From the NCBI GenBank assembly GCA_037444305.1, contig JBBIMP010000012.1, positions 124,001-188,000 of the forward strand: a stretch of 64,000 bases of DNA, given 5' to 3'. Positions 1-8,264 of the stretch are shown here, in pieces (position 1 is the stretch's first letter; each line of letters begins with the position of its first letter). Under the pieces are notes generated by a model. That model saw only the letters and a program-made list of their open reading frames with translations. It was not told where the DNA came from and ran no database searches. Made by a program: the position numbers and the translations under genes. This DNA comes from JBBIMP01 sp037444305. GTDB taxonomy: Bacteria; Acidobacteriota; UBA6911.

Positions 1-250
1 TGCGGATTCCGGTGAAAGAGCCCGGCCCGACGCAGGCCGCCACCAGGGCGACCGACTCCAGCTCAACCTTTGTGCAATCCAGGAGGAAATCCACCGACCT
101 GAGCAGCCCCGCCGAATGCGTCTCCGGAGTGCACAGGCGCAGTTCGGCCACCAGCGATCTGCCCTCGAGCAGGGCCACGCTCCCCCGGGAGCTCGAGGTG
201 TCCACGGCCAGGATTCTGAGCACTTCGTTTTGCGGCATGACCATTGACAT
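1..250 (-). CDS. tsaB: tRNA threonylcarbamoyladenosine biosynthesis protein TsaB, partial (3' end off the window)
   Basis: Read on the minus strand, the first 83 residues carry the ASKHA fold start ILAVDTSSS (about residues 13-21) and the family motif GPGSFTGIR at the window edge. TsaB is the non-catalytic partner of TsaD in making t6A37 on ANN-decoding tRNAs in the cytoplasm. Three in-frame ATGs lie at 250, 244 and 238; none has a Shine-Dalgarno. The promoter read at 264-292 would start the transcript near 257, so the leader is only 7-19 bases. The gene is divergent from mutS. The family assignment is firm; the exact start is not. Confidence 0.88.
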   Translation of the reverse strand, partial: MSMVMPQNEVLRILAVDTSSSRGSVALLEGRSLVAELRLCTPETHSAGLLRSVDFLLDCTKVELESVALVAACVGPGSFTGIR

Positions 251-273
251 TGTTGAAGGCAGGATTATATACT
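244..273 (+). promoter_or_regulatory. sigma70-type promoter for mutS
   Basis: A perfect TTGACA (244-249), an 18-base spacer and TATACT (268-273). The predicted start near 280 leaves an untranslated leader of about 158 bases before the mutS ATG. The -35 box lies within the candidate start codons of tsaB, and the -10 box overlaps the tsaB -10 box. Confidence 0.55.
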
Positions 274-292
274 TGTCGTTCTTTAACTACAA
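264..292 (-). promoter_or_regulatory. sigma70-type promoter for tsaB
   Basis: On the minus strand, TTGTAG (287-292), a 17-base spacer and a perfect TATAAT (264-269). The predicted transcript start is near 257, almost at the tsaB start codon. The element overlaps the mutS promoter on the other strand. Confidence 0.6.
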
Positions 293-437
293 GGTTTTGA
301 GCTATTTCCGGCCGATTTCCAGGATCCCGCAACCTATTGCCCCGGTGGTTTTTGCTCCCCGGGAAATCTGCTGTTTGGAGTAGCAGCCAGCCGGCAGAGC
401 ACCGCCGGGATGCGGTTTGGAGGGGGAAAGCAGGACC

Positions 438-2939
438 ATGGAAGACCTCACACCCATGATGAAGCAGTACCATGAGATGAAACAGCGCTACCCCGGCAAG
501 ATCCTGTTTTTCCGGCTGGGCGACTTCTACGAGATGTTCTACGAGGACGCGGTCCTCGCCTCGAGAGAGCTGGAGATCACCCTGACCTCGCGCAACAAGG
601 ACAGGAGCGGCGCTCCGATCCCTATGTGCGGCGTGCCGTATCACTCCGTCGACGGCTACATCGCGCGACTGCTGAAAAAGGGCCACAAGATAGCCATCTG
701 CGATCAGGTTGAGGACCCGAGGGCTGCGGGCAGGCTGGTTCACAGGGAGGTCACCAGAATCTTGACGCCGGGCACGGTGGTGGAGGAAATGCTGCTTGAG
801 CCAAAGGACCATAACTACCTCGCCTGCGTTTCCAAATCGACGGGCGCGGTCGGCCTGGCCTTCATGGATCTCTCCACCTCCGATTTCTTTGCAACCGAAT
901 TCGAGGGCGAGGACGCCTGGCAGCAGGCGGTGGATGAAATCAGCCGTTTCGCACCGCGGGAACTGGTCTTGCCCGACGATGTTGCCGAGGAACTCCGGTC
1001 GGACCTTGCCAGGGATTTGCCCGGCGAGTGGATCCCAAGCACCCAGGAGGCGTGGAGCTACAACCTGGACTATGCAAGGCGCCTGCTGCTGGAGCATTTC
1101 TCCCTCGCCACCCTGGACGGCATCGGGTTCGAGGGCAAGCCAAGCGCCGTTGCCGCGGCCGGAGCGCTCATTCACTACCTTCGATCCAACAAACTCGAAT
1201 CTCTCCGGGGGGGGTCGGAGCTGCGCTTCTTCGAACCATCGAAGTACCTGAAGCTGGATGCCGCGACCATAGCCAACCTCGAACTCATCCAGACCCTGGA
1301 TGGCAGCCGGAAAGGGTCTCTGTTCTCCTTCCTGGACCGGACCCGGACCGGAATGGGCGGCCGGATGCTCAAGTTCTGGCTCCTGTCCCCGCTGCTGGAC
1401 CGCGATGCGCTGAGTGCCAGGCTGGATGCGGTGCAGGTGCTTTCGGAGGATGTGCTGAGGCTGGGCCGTCTGGCGGACAGGCTTGCCGATGTGCACGACC
1501 TCGAACGTCTGGTGAGCAGGATTCTTGTGGGTGTGGCCAATCCGCGGGAGCTGCTTGCGTTGCGGGATTCGCTGAAGATCATACCTTCCCTCCGGCCTCT
1601 CCTGCAGGACGTTCGCGGAGGCAGATTGGGCCAGGCATGCAATCAACTGGATGATCTGGAAGAGGCGGTTGGGCTGATCGATACGGCCATCGCCGATGAT
1701 CCGCCGCCGTCGCTCGGTGAGCCCGGGATAATCCGCACCGGATATTCACAGGAACTCGACGAACTGAGATCCATGCGCGCCAGCGGCCGGGAGTACGTTG
1801 CAGCGCTGGAAGGACGCGAGCGGAAGAGGACGGGCATTCAGTCGCTCAAAATCAAGTTCAACCAGGTATTCGGCTATTTCATCGAGGTGACCAAGCCAAA
1901 CCTTCACCTTGTGCCCGCAGATTATGTCCGGAAGCAGACCCTGGTAAGCTGCGAACGGTTCGTGACCGAGGAATTGCATGCGTACGAGGAGAAAATTCTG
2001 GGGGCCGAAGAGCGCATTGCCGTAGTCGAGAAGGCGCTCTTTCTCGAGGTGAGGATGCGCATTGCGGAGCAGGCGGCCAGGATACAGCGGAATGCCAGCT
2101 TGCTTGCCGAAATCGACGCCTACGCTGCGCTCGCGGCTGTTGCCCTGAAAAACCAATACCACCGCCCGGAAATTGTGAACGCGGAGGAGCTTTACATTCA
2201 GGCAGGGCGGCACCCGGTGGTGGAACTGCAGAGCCGGCCATTCATTCCCAACGACCTAAACGTCAATACCACCTCCGATCAGCTGCTCATCCTCACCGGG
2301 CCGAACATGGGAGGCAAGTCCACCTACCTCCGCCAGACGGCGCTGATCGTGATCCTGGCACAGATGGGCTCCTTCGTCCCGGCGCGCCAGGCCCGCATAG
2401 GGCTGGTGGATCGGATCTACACGAGGGTCGGCGCCTCCGATAACCTGGCTCGCGGGCGATCGACCTTCATGGTGGAGATGATCGAAACGGCCAACATTCT
2501 CAATACCGCCACCAATCGCAGCCTCATACTGCTGGACGAGGTCGGTCGCGGAACCGCGACCTTTGATGGATTGTCCATTGCCTGGGCCGTCGCGGAATAC
2601 CTCGTGAATAATCCCCGTTATCGGGCAAAGACCCTCTTCGCCACCCATTACCATGAACTGACGAAACTGGCCGAGATTCACCCCGGCGTCAAGAACTATT
2701 GTCTGGCGATCAAGGAAGTTGGCAAGGAGATAGTCTTTCTCCGGCGGGTGATGCCGGGAACCGCGGACAAGAGCTACGGCATAGAGGTGGCGAGGCTAGC
2801 GGGCTTGCCCAGGAATGTCATCCTGAGGGCCGGCGAAATCCTCGAACGGCTCGAAAAAAAAGAACTCGACCTCACGGGCAGGCCAAGGCGCCGGGTCACC
2901 GAAGAGGTCACCGATGAGATTCAGAAATCTCTCTTTTGA
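438..2939 (+). CDS. mutS: DNA mismatch repair protein MutS
   Basis: 833 residues. MutS binds mismatches as a dimer and recruits MutL. The mismatch-reading F-x-E motif is F30-Y31-E32. The C-terminal ABC-type ATPase shows Walker A GPNMGGKST (about 620), the STFMVEM loop, Walker B LLDEVGRGT (about 698) and FATHYHEL (about 734). An in-frame TTG at 417 would extend the protein by 7 residues, but the GGAGGGGG element at 419-426 sits about 11 bases before the ATG at 438, so that ATG is preferred. It heads a plus-strand run whose next gene begins 15 bases after the stop. Length is normal for MutS1. Confidence 0.97.
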   Translation: MEDLTPMMKQYHEMKQRYPGKILFFRLGDFYEMFYEDAVLASRELEITLTSRNKDRSGAPIPMCGVPYHSVDGYIARLLKKGHKIAICDQVEDPRAAGRLVHREVTRILTPGTVVEEMLLEPKDHNYLACVSKSTGAVGLAFMDLSTSDFFATEFEGEDAWQQAVDEISRFAPRELVLPDDVAEELRSDLARDLPGEWIPSTQEAWSYNLDYARRLLLEHFSLATLDGIGFEGKPSAVAAAGALIHYLRSNKLESLRGGSELRFFEPSKYLKLDAATIANLELIQTLDGSRKGSLFSFLDRTRTGMGGRMLKFWLLSPLLDRDALSARLDAVQVLSEDVLRLGRLADRLADVHDLERLVSRILVGVANPRELLALRDSLKIIPSLRPLLQDVRGGRLGQACNQLDDLEEAVGLIDTAIADDPPPSLGEPGIIRTGYSQELDELRSMRASGREYVAALEGRERKRTGIQSLKIKFNQVFGYFIEVTKPNLHLVPADYVRKQTLVSCERFVTEELHAYEEKILGAEERIAVVEKALFLEVRMRIAEQAARIQRNASLLAEIDAYAALAAVALKNQYHRPEIVNAEELYIQAGRHPVVELQSRPFIPNDLNVNTTSDQLLILTGPNMGGKSTYLRQTALIVILAQMGSFVPARQARIGLVDRIYTRVGASDNLARGRSTFMVEMIETANILNTATNRSLILLDEVGRGTATFDGLSIAWAVAEYLVNNPRYRAKTLFATHYHELTKLAEIHPGVKNYCLAIKEVGKEIVFLRRVMPGTADKSYGIEVARLAGLPRNVILRAGEILERLEKKELDLTGRPRRRVTEEVTDEIQKSLF

Positions 2940-2954
2940 CACCATCGCCCAATC

Positions 2955-4658
2955 ATGAATGCCCCGCTAACCGGACGATCGCTTCCACCTCTGCTGCAGG
3001 CCCTGGTTCTTGGATTTCTGGCAGTTCCCTTCTTCGTCAACCTGGGTGCATCCTCGATTTGGGACGCCAACGAGGCTTTCTATGCGGAAACGCCCAGAGA
3101 GATGCTGGAAAGCGGAGACTACCTGGCGCCAAAATTCAACTACCAGACTCGGGCGCAAAAACCGCCCCTCACCTACTGGATCGTATTGTCGTCCTACAAG
3201 CTTTTCGGGGTCAGCGAGTTTTCTGCGAGGCTGCCGAGCGCCCTCGCTGCCTGGGGCACGGTGCTTTTCGCCTTTGGCACGGCAAGCATCGCTTTTTCCC
3301 GCGCCGCCGGCATATTGGCCGCCGTCGTGATCGCGACGTGCGTCAGGTTTTTCGCGCTGGCCCGGAAACTGCCGATCGATGCTCTCCTTCTGTTTTGGCT
3401 CGCGGGTACAGCCTTTTTCCTGCTTCTGGCTCTCCGCAGAGGATCCGCGAAATACTGGGGACTTGCCTACGCTTTTGCCGCGCTCGGCTTTCTCACGAAG
3501 GGCCCGATTGCCTTGCTGATCCCCTTCGCCGCATATGGGGCATGGTCGGTCTGCGCCGGACGTTTTCGACTTGCGGATACCCGGCCCATACTCGGGCTCG
3601 CGATCGTTTCGACAATCATCCTTCCATGGTACCTGCGCGTGTATCAGGTTCACGGGTGGGAATATATCGCCACCTTTTTCCTGAGCGACAACATCGGGCG
3701 CTTTGCCAGCGAGTCCTTCGGGCCGTCGCGGGGGCTGTTCTACTACCTTCCCGTCTATCTCGTGGATTTCTTTCCCTGGTCGTTGATCAGCGCCGGCGCG
3801 CTCTACTGGCTGTGGCGCTCGGGAATGCTGCGCAATGCGCTTCGGAATCCCGGCCTCGGCCTGCCGCTCGCCTGGTGTCTCCTGGTTATAGCAGTTTTCT
3901 CGTTGTCCAAGAACAAGCAGGAATACTACATCGCTTCGGTCTATCCGATGATGGCAGTGATGATCGCAGGCGCTTCAGGCCTGGCAGCGGCAGGGGGGGC
4001 GGGGTCGCGTGCGCGCTCCGCCGGAGCTGGTTGGAGGGTTGCCTTTGGTATTGTCGCCATCGCTTTCCTGGCGCTTGCCGTAGCCGTTCCTATGTTAATC
4101 GGCAAGGTTCTGCCCGAGGGCGGCTGGCACATCCTGTTCCTGCCCTCCGTCATCCTGGCGACGGCCGCGATCGCGCTGGCATGGTCGGTGGTGAGATCAA
4201 GCCTCTCGGCGGCGTTTATCTCGGCCGGAATTGCGCTTTACCTGCTGCTGGTCACGGCCGTGAGCCTGCATCTTCCGGCGATCGAGCCGATGCGCCCGGT
4301 GAAGAAGCTGGCGGGCACCATCAAGGCTATTTCGCAGCCGGAAGACGACATCGGGTATTTCGGGGCCGCCCATCCCAGCATGGTTTTCTACCTCCGCCGG
4401 GAGATTTTTGAAGAATACGACGGCGGGCGAATGGCGGCCAGATTCAGGCAGGATAAGCGCGTATTCTGCATCCTCACGGAAAAGGACTACGACAATTTTG
4501 TTGGCAAAAAGGACCTGATACTGTACGTATTAGACCGTCGCCCGAGACTGCAGATCCGGTTGCGTTTTTTGCTCGACGACAGGTTCCTGGCGGAGCAGGA
4601 ATTGCTGCTGGTTTCAAACCGCCCTCCGCCGGACCATGGCATCCCCAAGGTTCGATGA
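2955..4658 (+). CDS. ArnT-like membrane glycosyltransferase (GT-C fold)
   Basis: 567 residues, strongly hydrophobic, with about ten or more membrane segments in the first 430 residues and a soluble C-terminal tail. The N-terminal loop WDANEAFYAETPREM (about 36-50) has the acidic catalytic-loop pattern of the PMT/ArnT family, which moves a sugar from a polyprenyl-phosphate carrier on the periplasmic side. Related enzymes modify lipid A or proteins; the acceptor here cannot be read from sequence. The following LPG-synthase-TM gene and GT2 gene probably supply and present the lipid-linked sugar. It overlaps the next gene by 23 bases if that gene starts at 4636. Confidence 0.85.
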   Translation: MNAPLTGRSLPPLLQALVLGFLAVPFFVNLGASSIWDANEAFYAETPREMLESGDYLAPKFNYQTRAQKPPLTYWIVLSSYKLFGVSEFSARLPSALAAWGTVLFAFGTASIAFSRAAGILAAVVIATCVRFFALARKLPIDALLLFWLAGTAFFLLLALRRGSAKYWGLAYAFAALGFLTKGPIALLIPFAAYGAWSVCAGRFRLADTRPILGLAIVSTIILPWYLRVYQVHGWEYIATFFLSDNIGRFASESFGPSRGLFYYLPVYLVDFFPWSLISAGALYWLWRSGMLRNALRNPGLGLPLAWCLLVIAVFSLSKNKQEYYIASVYPMMAVMIAGASGLAAAGGAGSRARSAGAGWRVAFGIVAIAFLALAVAVPMLIGKVLPEGGWHILFLPSVILATAAIALAWSVVRSSLSAAFISAGIALYLLLVTAVSLHLPAIEPMRPVKKLAGTIKAISQPEDDIGYFGAAHPSMVFYLRREIFEEYDGGRMAARFRQDKRVFCILTEKDYDNFVGKKDLILYVLDRRPRLQIRLRFLLDDRFLAEQELLLVSNRPPPDHGIPKVR

Positions 4659-5643
4659 AAAGATGAGAAGCAGGATACCGATACTCCTGAAGGCGTGCAT
4701 CACCCTACTGCTTTTTTTTCTACTCTTCAGGACGATGGATTTTCGGCAATTCGGGGACACCATCCGCGAGGCCCAGTGGGATGTGCTGTTCGTCGCATTC
4801 CTCATGCTCTGGACCGGCCATTTCATTTGCGTGCTGCGCTGGCGAATGCTCATGCGGCCCGTGATGCCGGTGGAACCGCTTCCAAGCCTCTGTTCCATTT
4901 ACTGTATCGGCCTTTTCTTCAATTTCACCTTCCCCACTTCGGTGGGTGGGGATGTGGTCAAGGTTTACTACGCCGGCAAACCCTCCAAGCTTTACTCTCA
5001 GAGCTTCGCCGCCACCTTCATGGACCGGGACGCCGGCATGCTGGCCATGCTGAGCGTCGCGTGCATCGCCGTGATCTGGAATCCGGTGCACCTGCCCAGG
5101 ATCCCGGAGACCTTTATCGTCTGGGCGGCCTTTGCCTTTTTCGCCGTAGTGAATCTTGCGGTGTTCACCCCGCCGCTGCACCGTCTCCTATCCAGAATGC
5201 TGATCCGGCACAACCTTGGGAGCATCGGCTCACGGGTTGACGCCCTCTCCGAAGCCTTCGGCGTTCTGAGACGGCATCCAGAAACGCTTGCCGGATCGTT
5301 CGTCATTTCGGTCGCTAACCAGCTGGTGGTGATCGCAGTCGTGTGGTTCATCGCCGAAGGGCTGAGGATACAGCTTCCATTTACCTATTTCCTGATCCTC
5401 GTACCGATCATTACGATCGTCTCCATGGTGCCTATCAGCATTAACGGCATGGGCTTGCGCGAGTTTGCCTTCACGAGCCTCTTCGGGACCCTCGGAATCC
5501 CGGCATCGTCCTGTATAGCTCTCGGCCTGCTGACGTCGGCCATGCTCGTTCTTGCGGCCGTCCCCGGCGGCATCATCTACCTCTTCTTCAAGAGCCGGCT
5601 CGACGTCGACGAGATCGCCTCGATGGAAACCGACTTCCCATGA
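4636..5643 (+). CDS. Lysylphosphatidylglycerol synthase TM-region family membrane protein
   Basis: 335 residues with about seven or eight hydrophobic segments and the family motif SINGMGLREFAF near residue 268, as in PF03706 proteins (MprF N-terminal flippase domain, AglD). Such proteins are found beside polyprenyl-linked glycosyltransferases and may flip or handle lipid-linked intermediates; that role is inference. The ATG at 4636 overlaps the previous gene by 23 bases; ATG 4663 (residue 10) is an alternative start. Its stop TGA overlaps the ATG of the next gene at 5640, so translation is probably coupled. Confidence 0.8.
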   Translation: MASPRFDEKMRSRIPILLKACITLLLFFLLFRTMDFRQFGDTIREAQWDVLFVAFLMLWTGHFICVLRWRMLMRPVMPVEPLPSLCSIYCIGLFFNFTFPTSVGGDVVKVYYAGKPSKLYSQSFAATFMDRDAGMLAMLSVACIAVIWNPVHLPRIPETFIVWAAFAFFAVVNLAVFTPPLHRLLSRMLIRHNLGSIGSRVDALSEAFGVLRRHPETLAGSFVISVANQLVVIAVVWFIAEGLRIQLPFTYFLILVPIITIVSMVPISINGMGLREFAFTSLFGTLGIPASSCIALGLLTSAMLVLAAVPGGIIYLFFKSRLDVDEIASMETDFP

Positions 5644-6620
5644 GAGAAAAGGTATCCGTCATCGTCCCGGTGTTTAACGAACGTCAGAGCCTCGAGGACC
5701 TTTCAGCGGCCCTGCGGCATTCGCTTGCCGGGGCGGGAGAAGATTACGAACTCCTGTTCATCGATGACGGCAGCACCGACGGCAGCGGCGAATATCTGGC
5801 GGCTCTGGCAAAGGACGATCCCCTGGTTCGCGTGATCCAGTTCCGCCGAAACTTCGGGCAGACCGCGGCACTGGCGGCCGGTTTTGATTTCGCACGCGGC
5901 CGGATCATTGTCACCATCGATTCCGACCTGCAGAATGATCCTGCCGACATTCCCAGGGTGCTCTCGGCCATGCGAGAAGGCTATGACGTGGTCAGTTGCT
6001 GGCGGCGTCATCGGAAGGATCCGTGGCTGACGAGGATCCTGCCCTCAAAGCTGGCCAATTCCCTCATATCCAGGATCAGCGGCGTTCGGCTGCACGACTA
6101 CGGCTGCACCCTCAAGGGCTATCGTTCGGATGTGCTGAAGCACGTGCGTTTGTATGGCGAAATGCACCGTTTTATTCCGATCTATGCCTCCTGGGCAGGC
6201 GCCAAGGTTGCCGAAATTGAGGTTCGACACCGGCCGCGCCTCCACGGAAAAAGCAAATACGGCATGAACCGCACATTCAAGGTCATACTCGACCTGATCA
6301 CCGTGAAAATGCTGGGAAGCTACTCGACGAAACCGATGTACTTTTTCGGGGGCGCGGGCCTGGCATCCTGCAGCCTTGGGATGGTTTTCGCCGCCTGGAC
6401 GCTGGTCGACAAATTCCTCAACGAGGTCAAAGCCCACCGCAATCCCCTCCTATTGCTGGCCGTATTCCTGTTCATACTCGGAGTGCAGTTCATTCTGATG
6501 GGCCTCGTGGCGGAGCTTTTGATCCGCACCTATTTCGAGTCCCAAGATAAGAAACCCTACATCGTGCGCCGAACGTGGAATCTCGAGCCCGGCAGCGGCG
6601 GCGACGCCGGCGGGACATAG
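5640..6620 (+). CDS. ArnC/DPM1-like GT2 polyprenyl-phosphate glycosyltransferase
   Basis: 326 residues. The N-terminal GT-A domain has VIVPVFNE, the DDGS motif (42-45) and the metal-binding DSD with following LQND (94-100). Two hydrophobic segments near 235-260 and 275-300 anchor it in the membrane, as in ArnC, GtrB and DPM1-type enzymes. These load a sugar from a nucleotide donor onto undecaprenyl phosphate on the cytoplasmic face, giving the substrate for a GT-C enzyme such as the one at 2955. The sugar is not identifiable. ATGA overlap with the upstream gene indicates one operon. Confidence 0.9.
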   Translation: MREKVSVIVPVFNERQSLEDLSAALRHSLAGAGEDYELLFIDDGSTDGSGEYLAALAKDDPLVRVIQFRRNFGQTAALAAGFDFARGRIIVTIDSDLQNDPADIPRVLSAMREGYDVVSCWRRHRKDPWLTRILPSKLANSLISRISGVRLHDYGCTLKGYRSDVLKHVRLYGEMHRFIPIYASWAGAKVAEIEVRHRPRLHGKSKYGMNRTFKVILDLITVKMLGSYSTKPMYFFGGAGLASCSLGMVFAAWTLVDKFLNEVKAHRNPLLLLAVFLFILGVQFILMGLVAELLIRTYFESQDKKPYIVRRTWNLEPGSGGDAGGT

Positions 6621-6629
6621 CCGAAACAA

Positions 6630-7415
6630 ATGCGGCCTATCTTTTCGGAGCTTTTCGCATTCAAGACGCCGGCCACCGTCAACTTCGTGGGTGGGGGCGG
6701 CAAAACAAGCCTGATACTCAGACTGCTCGAGGAATACTCGTCCTCCTTTCCAGTGATCTACACCACCACCACCCGGATGCACCCTCCGCAGCCCCGTCCC
6801 GGCATGATCGTCCTTTCAGGCAGCGACGAGGGGCAATTGCACGCGATCCTGGATCGGGTTGCGCGCGAGTTCGCGGGCGAGGTGACGATGTTCGCCGTGG
6901 CCGGGCCCGAATTGGCTCCACGCCTGCTCGGGGGGGTGGCAACCGGCTTTCCGGCCAAACTCGACCGGGAGCTCTTCCCCCTGCTGCTGAACGAGGCGGA
7001 CGGCGCGCGCAGCGTTTCGCTGAAGCTGGCGCGGGAAAACGAACCAGTCCCGATCCGGGGCGCGCAATACCTCGTTCCGGTAATTGGCTTGGACTGTCTC
7101 GGTGGGCGCCTCGGACCGGAATCGGTTTTCCGCTGGGAACTGGCCGAGAAACGGCTTGCCCGGATGGCCGGACAGCCAATCGCTCCAGACCTTGCCGCGT
7201 CGATTCTGCTGCATCCGCGGGGGGTGTGCAAATGCTGGCAGTCCGGGCAGCAGATCATTGTCTTTATCAACAAGGCCGATTCAGAAGCCGAGGATCTGCT
7301 GGCGAGGCCGCTTGCCCTGGAAATTCTTAATGCCGGCACATTTCCGGTGGAGGCCGTCGTCTGGGGGAGCGTGGCAAACCCGCGCGGGCAGATCCTGCGG
7401 CGGGGCGACGTTTGA
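6630..7415 (+). CDS. yqeC: Selenium cofactor biosynthesis protein YqeC
   Basis: 261 residues. A glycine-rich P-loop GGGGKTS (21-27) follows the N-terminal strand, then YTTTTRMHPP and, later, LLNEADGARSVSLK and IVFINKAD, the pattern of the YqeC family. This family is linked by gene context to selenium-dependent molybdenum hydroxylases; its biochemical step is not established. None of the usual partners (yqeB, mocA-like cytidylyltransferase, selD, hydroxylase subunits) is in the window. The gene sits 9 bases after the GT2 gene and 9 bases before the RNA methyltransferase, so it appears to be carried in the mutS run. Confidence 0.78.
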   Translation: MRPIFSELFAFKTPATVNFVGGGGKTSLILRLLEEYSSSFPVIYTTTTRMHPPQPRPGMIVLSGSDEGQLHAILDRVAREFAGEVTMFAVAGPELAPRLLGGVATGFPAKLDRELFPLLLNEADGARSVSLKLARENEPVPIRGAQYLVPVIGLDCLGGRLGPESVFRWELAEKRLARMAGQPIAPDLAASILLHPRGVCKCWQSGQQIIVFINKADSEAEDLLARPLALEILNAGTFPVEAVVWGSVANPRGQILRRGDV

Positions 7416-7424
7416 CGCATTCCT

Positions 7425-8264
7425 ATGGGCCCTACCTTGATCTCCAGCACGCGGAATCCGATCATAAAGCAGGTCCGGCTCGTGGCATCAGGCTCCCGCC
7501 GAGTCGCAGGCGACCTCGTACTCGTGGAAGGACTCCGGCTGCTCGGGGAAGCGCTGCGTTCGAAGTGTGAATTGCAGACTGTGGTTCTGGGGGAGGGCTT
7601 CGGAACCAAATCCCGCGAGGAAGAATTCCTGAAACGGCTCTACTCCAGCAGCGTCAAGATCTGCCGGGTGACGGAAAAGCTGCTCGGACAACTCTCCGAT
7701 GTCGCTGCTCCGCAAGGGGCGCTGGCGTTGGCCCGGGTGCCCGAGAGCACGATCGAAGACATCCCGCCGGCTCCCACACCGCTCCTGGTCTGCGCCTGCG
7801 GTGTGCAGGATCCGGGCAATATGGGAACCCTCCTGCGAATCGCATGGGCCGCCGGGGCTTCGGCGATGATTGCCGCTCCCGGAACCGTTTCCTTTCGAAA
7901 CCCGAAATCCATCCGCGCAAGCGCCGGAGCCGCGTTTCATGTGCCGGTGGTTGAGGGGTGCTCTGCCCCTACTGTCCGGGCCGTGTGCCGGAGGCTGGGC
8001 ATCCAGGCCTATCGAGCAGATGTCCGCGGCGGGATCAATTGCTGGGCGGCGGATCTTAGCCGGCCTACGGCATTCCTGCTCGGCAGCGAAGGCCGCGGCA
8101 TGGATCCGTCCGAATGGCACGGTATTCCACCCATTCATGTTCCGATGGCGGATGGTGTGGAATCCTTGAACGTAGCGGCGGCGGGCGCCGTGCTATTGTT
8201 CGAAGCGGCGCGGCAACGTCACGGCGGTAGCCGCTTCGATCAAGGGACTGCCGGAACGACATGA
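7425..8264 (+). CDS. SpoU/TrmH-family RNA 2'-O-methyltransferase
   Basis: 279 residues. The N-terminal substrate-binding part starts ISSTRNPIIKQVRLV. The C-terminal SPOUT knot has all three SpoU motifs: NMGTLLRIAWAAGA (about 132), LGSEGRGM (about 220) and SLNVAAAGAVLLFEA (about 247). These enzymes methylate ribose 2'-OH in rRNA or tRNA using SAM. The RlmB/TsnR-like layout favours a 23S rRNA target, but the exact nucleotide cannot be assigned. The stop overlaps the rarA start by 4 bases. Confidence 0.88.
   Translation: MGPTLISSTRNPIIKQVRLVASGSRRVAGDLVLVEGLRLLGEALRSKCELQTVVLGEGFGTKSREEEFLKRLYSSSVKICRVTEKLLGQLSDVAAPQGALALARVPESTIEDIPPAPTPLLVCACGVQDPGNMGTLLRIAWAAGASAMIAAPGTVSFRNPKSIRASAGAAFHVPVVEGCSAPTVRAVCRRLGIQAYRADVRGGINCWAADLSRPTAFLLGSEGRGMDPSEWHGIPPIHVPMADGVESLNVAAAGAVLLFEAARQRHGGSRFDQGTAGTT

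Noticed and set aside
12..383. 123-codon plus-strand frame at the left edge
   Set aside because: Lies across tsaB on the opposite strand and across the divergent promoters.
63..1646. 527-codon open frame opposite mutS
   Set aside because: Shadow frame on the antisense of a well-supported gene; no motif, repetitive proline/arginine/glutamine-rich content.
2936..2941. TTGACA at the end of mutS
   Set aside because: No -10 box at a workable distance; it is part of the stop region.
2936..4411. 491-codon frame overlapping the GT-C gene in +1
   Set aside because: The 2955 frame has continuous membrane helices and a family motif; the alternative is arginine-rich noise.
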